In this document: positions 23,218 to 25,000 of the stretch, piece after piece
How positions within the stretch are numbered: the first letter of the stretch is position 1
Layout of the letters: each line of letters opens with the position of its first letter
Assembly (NCBI GenBank): GCA_034096865.1
Contig: JAWQFJ010014305.1
Coordinates: 7,501 to 32,500, forward strand
Source: Theodoxus fluviatilis
Lineage: Eukaryota > Mollusca > Gastropoda > Cycloneritida > Neritidae
Length of the DNA: 25,000 nt
Reading direction: 5' to 3'
Made by a program: the position numbers and the translations under genes
The notes under the pieces: generated by a model
What the model saw: only the letters and a program-made list of their open reading frames with translations
Told to the model about the DNA's origin: nothing
Databases searched by the model: none

Positions 23218-23430
23218 CCTTACGTTTCTCCCCATTCTGCAACATATTATTCATGTAGGAGTTGTACGAATATGAGTTTGACATTTAAAAACCTAAAAAA
23301 TCGTCTTTGCTACTTCTCACTTACCATGAAATTTTCATTTTAAAAAGGGAACAATGGACACGAAACATCTGAGACGCGGGCGCGGGTAGAAGGAAAGAAG
23401 GAAGGAGAAAAAGTTGCTGACTAGGGGGTA

Positions 23431-24025
23431 AAGGAGGTGGGGATAGGGAGGTGGGGATAGGGAGTGGGGATAGGGAGTGGGGATAGGGAGTGGGGATAGG
23501 GAGTGGGGATAGGGAGTGGGGATAGGGAGTGGGGATAGGGAGGTGGAGATAGGGAGGTGGGGATAGGGAGGTGGAGATAAGGAGGTGGGGATAGGGAGGT
23601 GGGATAGGGAGGTGGGGATAGGGAGGTGGGGATAGGGAGGTGGGGATAGGGAGGTGGGGATAGGGAGGTGGGGATAGGGAGGTGGGGATAGGGAGGTGGG
23701 GATAGGGAGGTGGAGATAGGGAGGTGGAGATAGGGAGGTGGGGATAGGGAGGTGGGGATAGGGAGGTGGGGATAGGGAGGTGGGGATAGGGAGGTGGGGA
23801 TAGGGAGGTGGGGATAGAGAGATGGGGATAGGGAGGTGGAGATAGGGAGGTGGGGATAGGGAGGTGGGGATAGGGAGGTCGGGATAGAGAGGTGGGGATA
23901 GGGAGGTGGAGATAAGGAGGTGGGGATATGGAGGTGGGGATAGGAAGGTGGGGATAGGGAGGTGGGGATAGGGAGGTGGGAATAGGGAGATGGAGATAGG
24001 GAGGTGGGGATAGGGAGGTGGGGGT
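23431..24025 (+). repeat. G-rich minisatellite, 13/14-bp unit, about 42 copies
   Basis: The main unit is 14 bp, GGTGGGGATAGGGA, with occasional variants (GGTGGAGATAGGGA, GATAAGGA, GATAGAGA). Near the left end, junctions at 23462, 23475, 23488, 23501, 23514 and 23527 are spaced exactly 13 bp, using a unit that lacks one G of the GG pair. Each unit contributes GGGG and GGG runs separated by 3-4 bases, so almost any 25-bp stretch fits a G-quadruplex pattern. The minus strand is open in all three frames (about 240-250 codons) because the unit has no stop there. These Pro/Ser/Tyr/Leu-rich readings are repeat translations, not genes. Confidence 0.97.
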
Positions 24026-24512
24026 GATGAATCGAAAAATGTGACAGCCAACAGGTGTGGGGAAAGAATGAGAAAAGATCAAATCTTATCAATCCAGGGA
24101 GCAGTACTAAATCTTCGGCATCAGTCCAAGAACGACCCAAGGACTGTAGACCCCTCATATACTACAAGACAGAGTGTCAGAGGCCCAGACCACCATTGAA
24201 GAGAACAAAGTGTTGCCGCTGCGTTATCTGTCAGCCATGATGAGACACGCTCGTCTATAATGGCCTCCCAGTTGGCACCGCGTTGCAACTCAAGCCTCAT
24301 CAGGGGTTACATCTCGTGCGTGAACGGATGTCGCATCGGTGCCAGAGGAAATGGACGCTAGAGTGCGAGGGTGGCGATCATGGGACCTAGATAGGACAAA
24401 CAATGGCCAGTTGTCCAGAGACGTGCATTTCACAGGGCTCCCGTGGAATCGCACGGTCCTAGCTGCAGGATAGCATCTTTTAGAGATAAGGGTAATTAGA
24501 GTAAACATAGTG
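24026..24512. other. Unassigned sequence
   Basis: No gene or clear repeat is recognised between the minisatellite and the C-rich tract. Short frames on both strands lack known motifs. Confidence 0.4.
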
Positions 24513-24570
24513 GATCCCGTCCCCTCCCCCCCCCCTCTGCCCCCCCTGCCCCCCCTGCCCTCCCCCCTCC
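24513..24570. repeat. C-rich tract with CTGCCCCC units
   Basis: CCCCTCCCCCCCCCC leads into three CTGCCCCCC-type units and CCTCCCCCCTCCTC. It is an i-motif candidate on the plus strand and a G-quadruplex candidate on the minus strand. Confidence 0.85.
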
Positions 24571-24973
24571 TCTTTCCCTCGTCGTTATTCCCTCCTCAGA
24601 GCCCGCAACCCCTACTTCTCAGTAGATTAAATTGCTGATGCGTTCACTAACAGGCCTTCCCCTCGGCACCATTGTCTCATCAGTCACTTGGTGCACGACA
24701 CTTCCAGTCCACGGAGCTTCGAGTCACGGATGTGTGGAATGCATGACTAAAAGGGTGCAAGATTTCTGCTTTTGAATCTCCATGTTCTAGTTCCAGTCAA
24801 ACTTGGCGGGCAAATAGTGCGTTAAAGAATTTCCATAGTAACATTATGTCCGTGTGTCCTTCTGCGTGTCTGTCTCCTTGTTTGTCACGCTCACTAGTAG
24901 TGTGTGTCTGTGTGTACGTGTGTGACTTTGTGTGTTTGTGTTTACGTGAATGTATATGTAAATGTATGCTTGT
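24571..24973. other. Unassigned sequence, GT-rich at right
   Basis: No gene is recognised. From about 24840 to 24973 the sequence is a degenerate GTGT/TGTC simple repeat. Confidence 0.45.
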
Positions 24974-24998
24974 CTGCCTGCCTGCCTGCCTGCCTGCC
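24974..24998. repeat. (CTGC)n microsatellite at window end
   Basis: Six CTGC/TGCC units reach to two bases from the end of the window, so the array may continue beyond it. Confidence 0.9.
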
Positions 24999-25000
24999 GA

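Noticed and set aside
23321..24158. Three long Pro-rich minus-strand frames (about 240-250 codons)
   Set aside because: They are all translations of the 14-bp minisatellite, whose unit has no stop on that strand.

Overview
The window looks like non-coding nuclear DNA from an invertebrate animal. A marine mollusc, probably a gastropod, fits best. This placement is an inference from three things: very dense long dinucleotide microsatellites, degraded non-LTR retrotransposons of types common in lophotrochozoan genomes, and a tRNA-like SINE head. There is no bacterial-style gene organisation. I found no host gene I could name, no rRNA gene, no intact tRNA gene and no CRISPR array. Most open frames are either translations of simple repeats or short chance frames, many without an ATG.

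Layout. 1-2429: unassigned sequence with a polypyrimidine tract. 2430-2981: minus-strand 3' remnant of a LINE with several frameshifts, abutting a (TA)n(TG)n microsatellite. 3539-3935: a duplicated hairpin-containing repeat carrying a (TC)n tract and a run of 26 G. 4830-5557: a non-autonomous DNA transposon with terminal inverted repeats and TAA flanks, PIF/Harbinger-like. 6491-6730: an imperfect inverted repeat, followed by (CA)30. 8370-9473: a (CT)n(TA)n microsatellite followed directly by a second 5'-truncated LINE, with one in-frame stop and a (TTCG)n tail. 9708-13512: microsatellites, including (CA)62, separated by unassigned sequence. 14571-14720: tRNA-like SINE. 15436-15585: two-copy 76-bp tandem repeat. 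16348-16882: eight-copy 67-bp satellite. 17455-17495: hammerhead-like snapback motif next to AATAAA. 19330-20350: GC-richer block with a few coding-looking fragments. 20498-20675: (TC)88. 21477-22189: second, inverted copy of the 4830-5557 transposon. 23119-23214: LINE-like 3' tail running into (TC)n. 23431-24025: G-rich 13/14-bp minisatellite with strong G-quadruplex potential. 24513-24570: C-rich tract. 24974-24998: (CTGC)n at the window end.

The recognisable elements do not form a pathway. What they share is mobile-element turnover and simple-repeat expansion. The observations most worth following are the paired PIF/Harbinger-like MITEs, two unrelated LINE remnants that both begin at the same LLYG-type motif beside a microsatellite, the 67-bp satellite, the G-quadruplex minisatellite, and the CTGATGA...GAAA snapback motif. 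I see no convincing new multi-gene system here.
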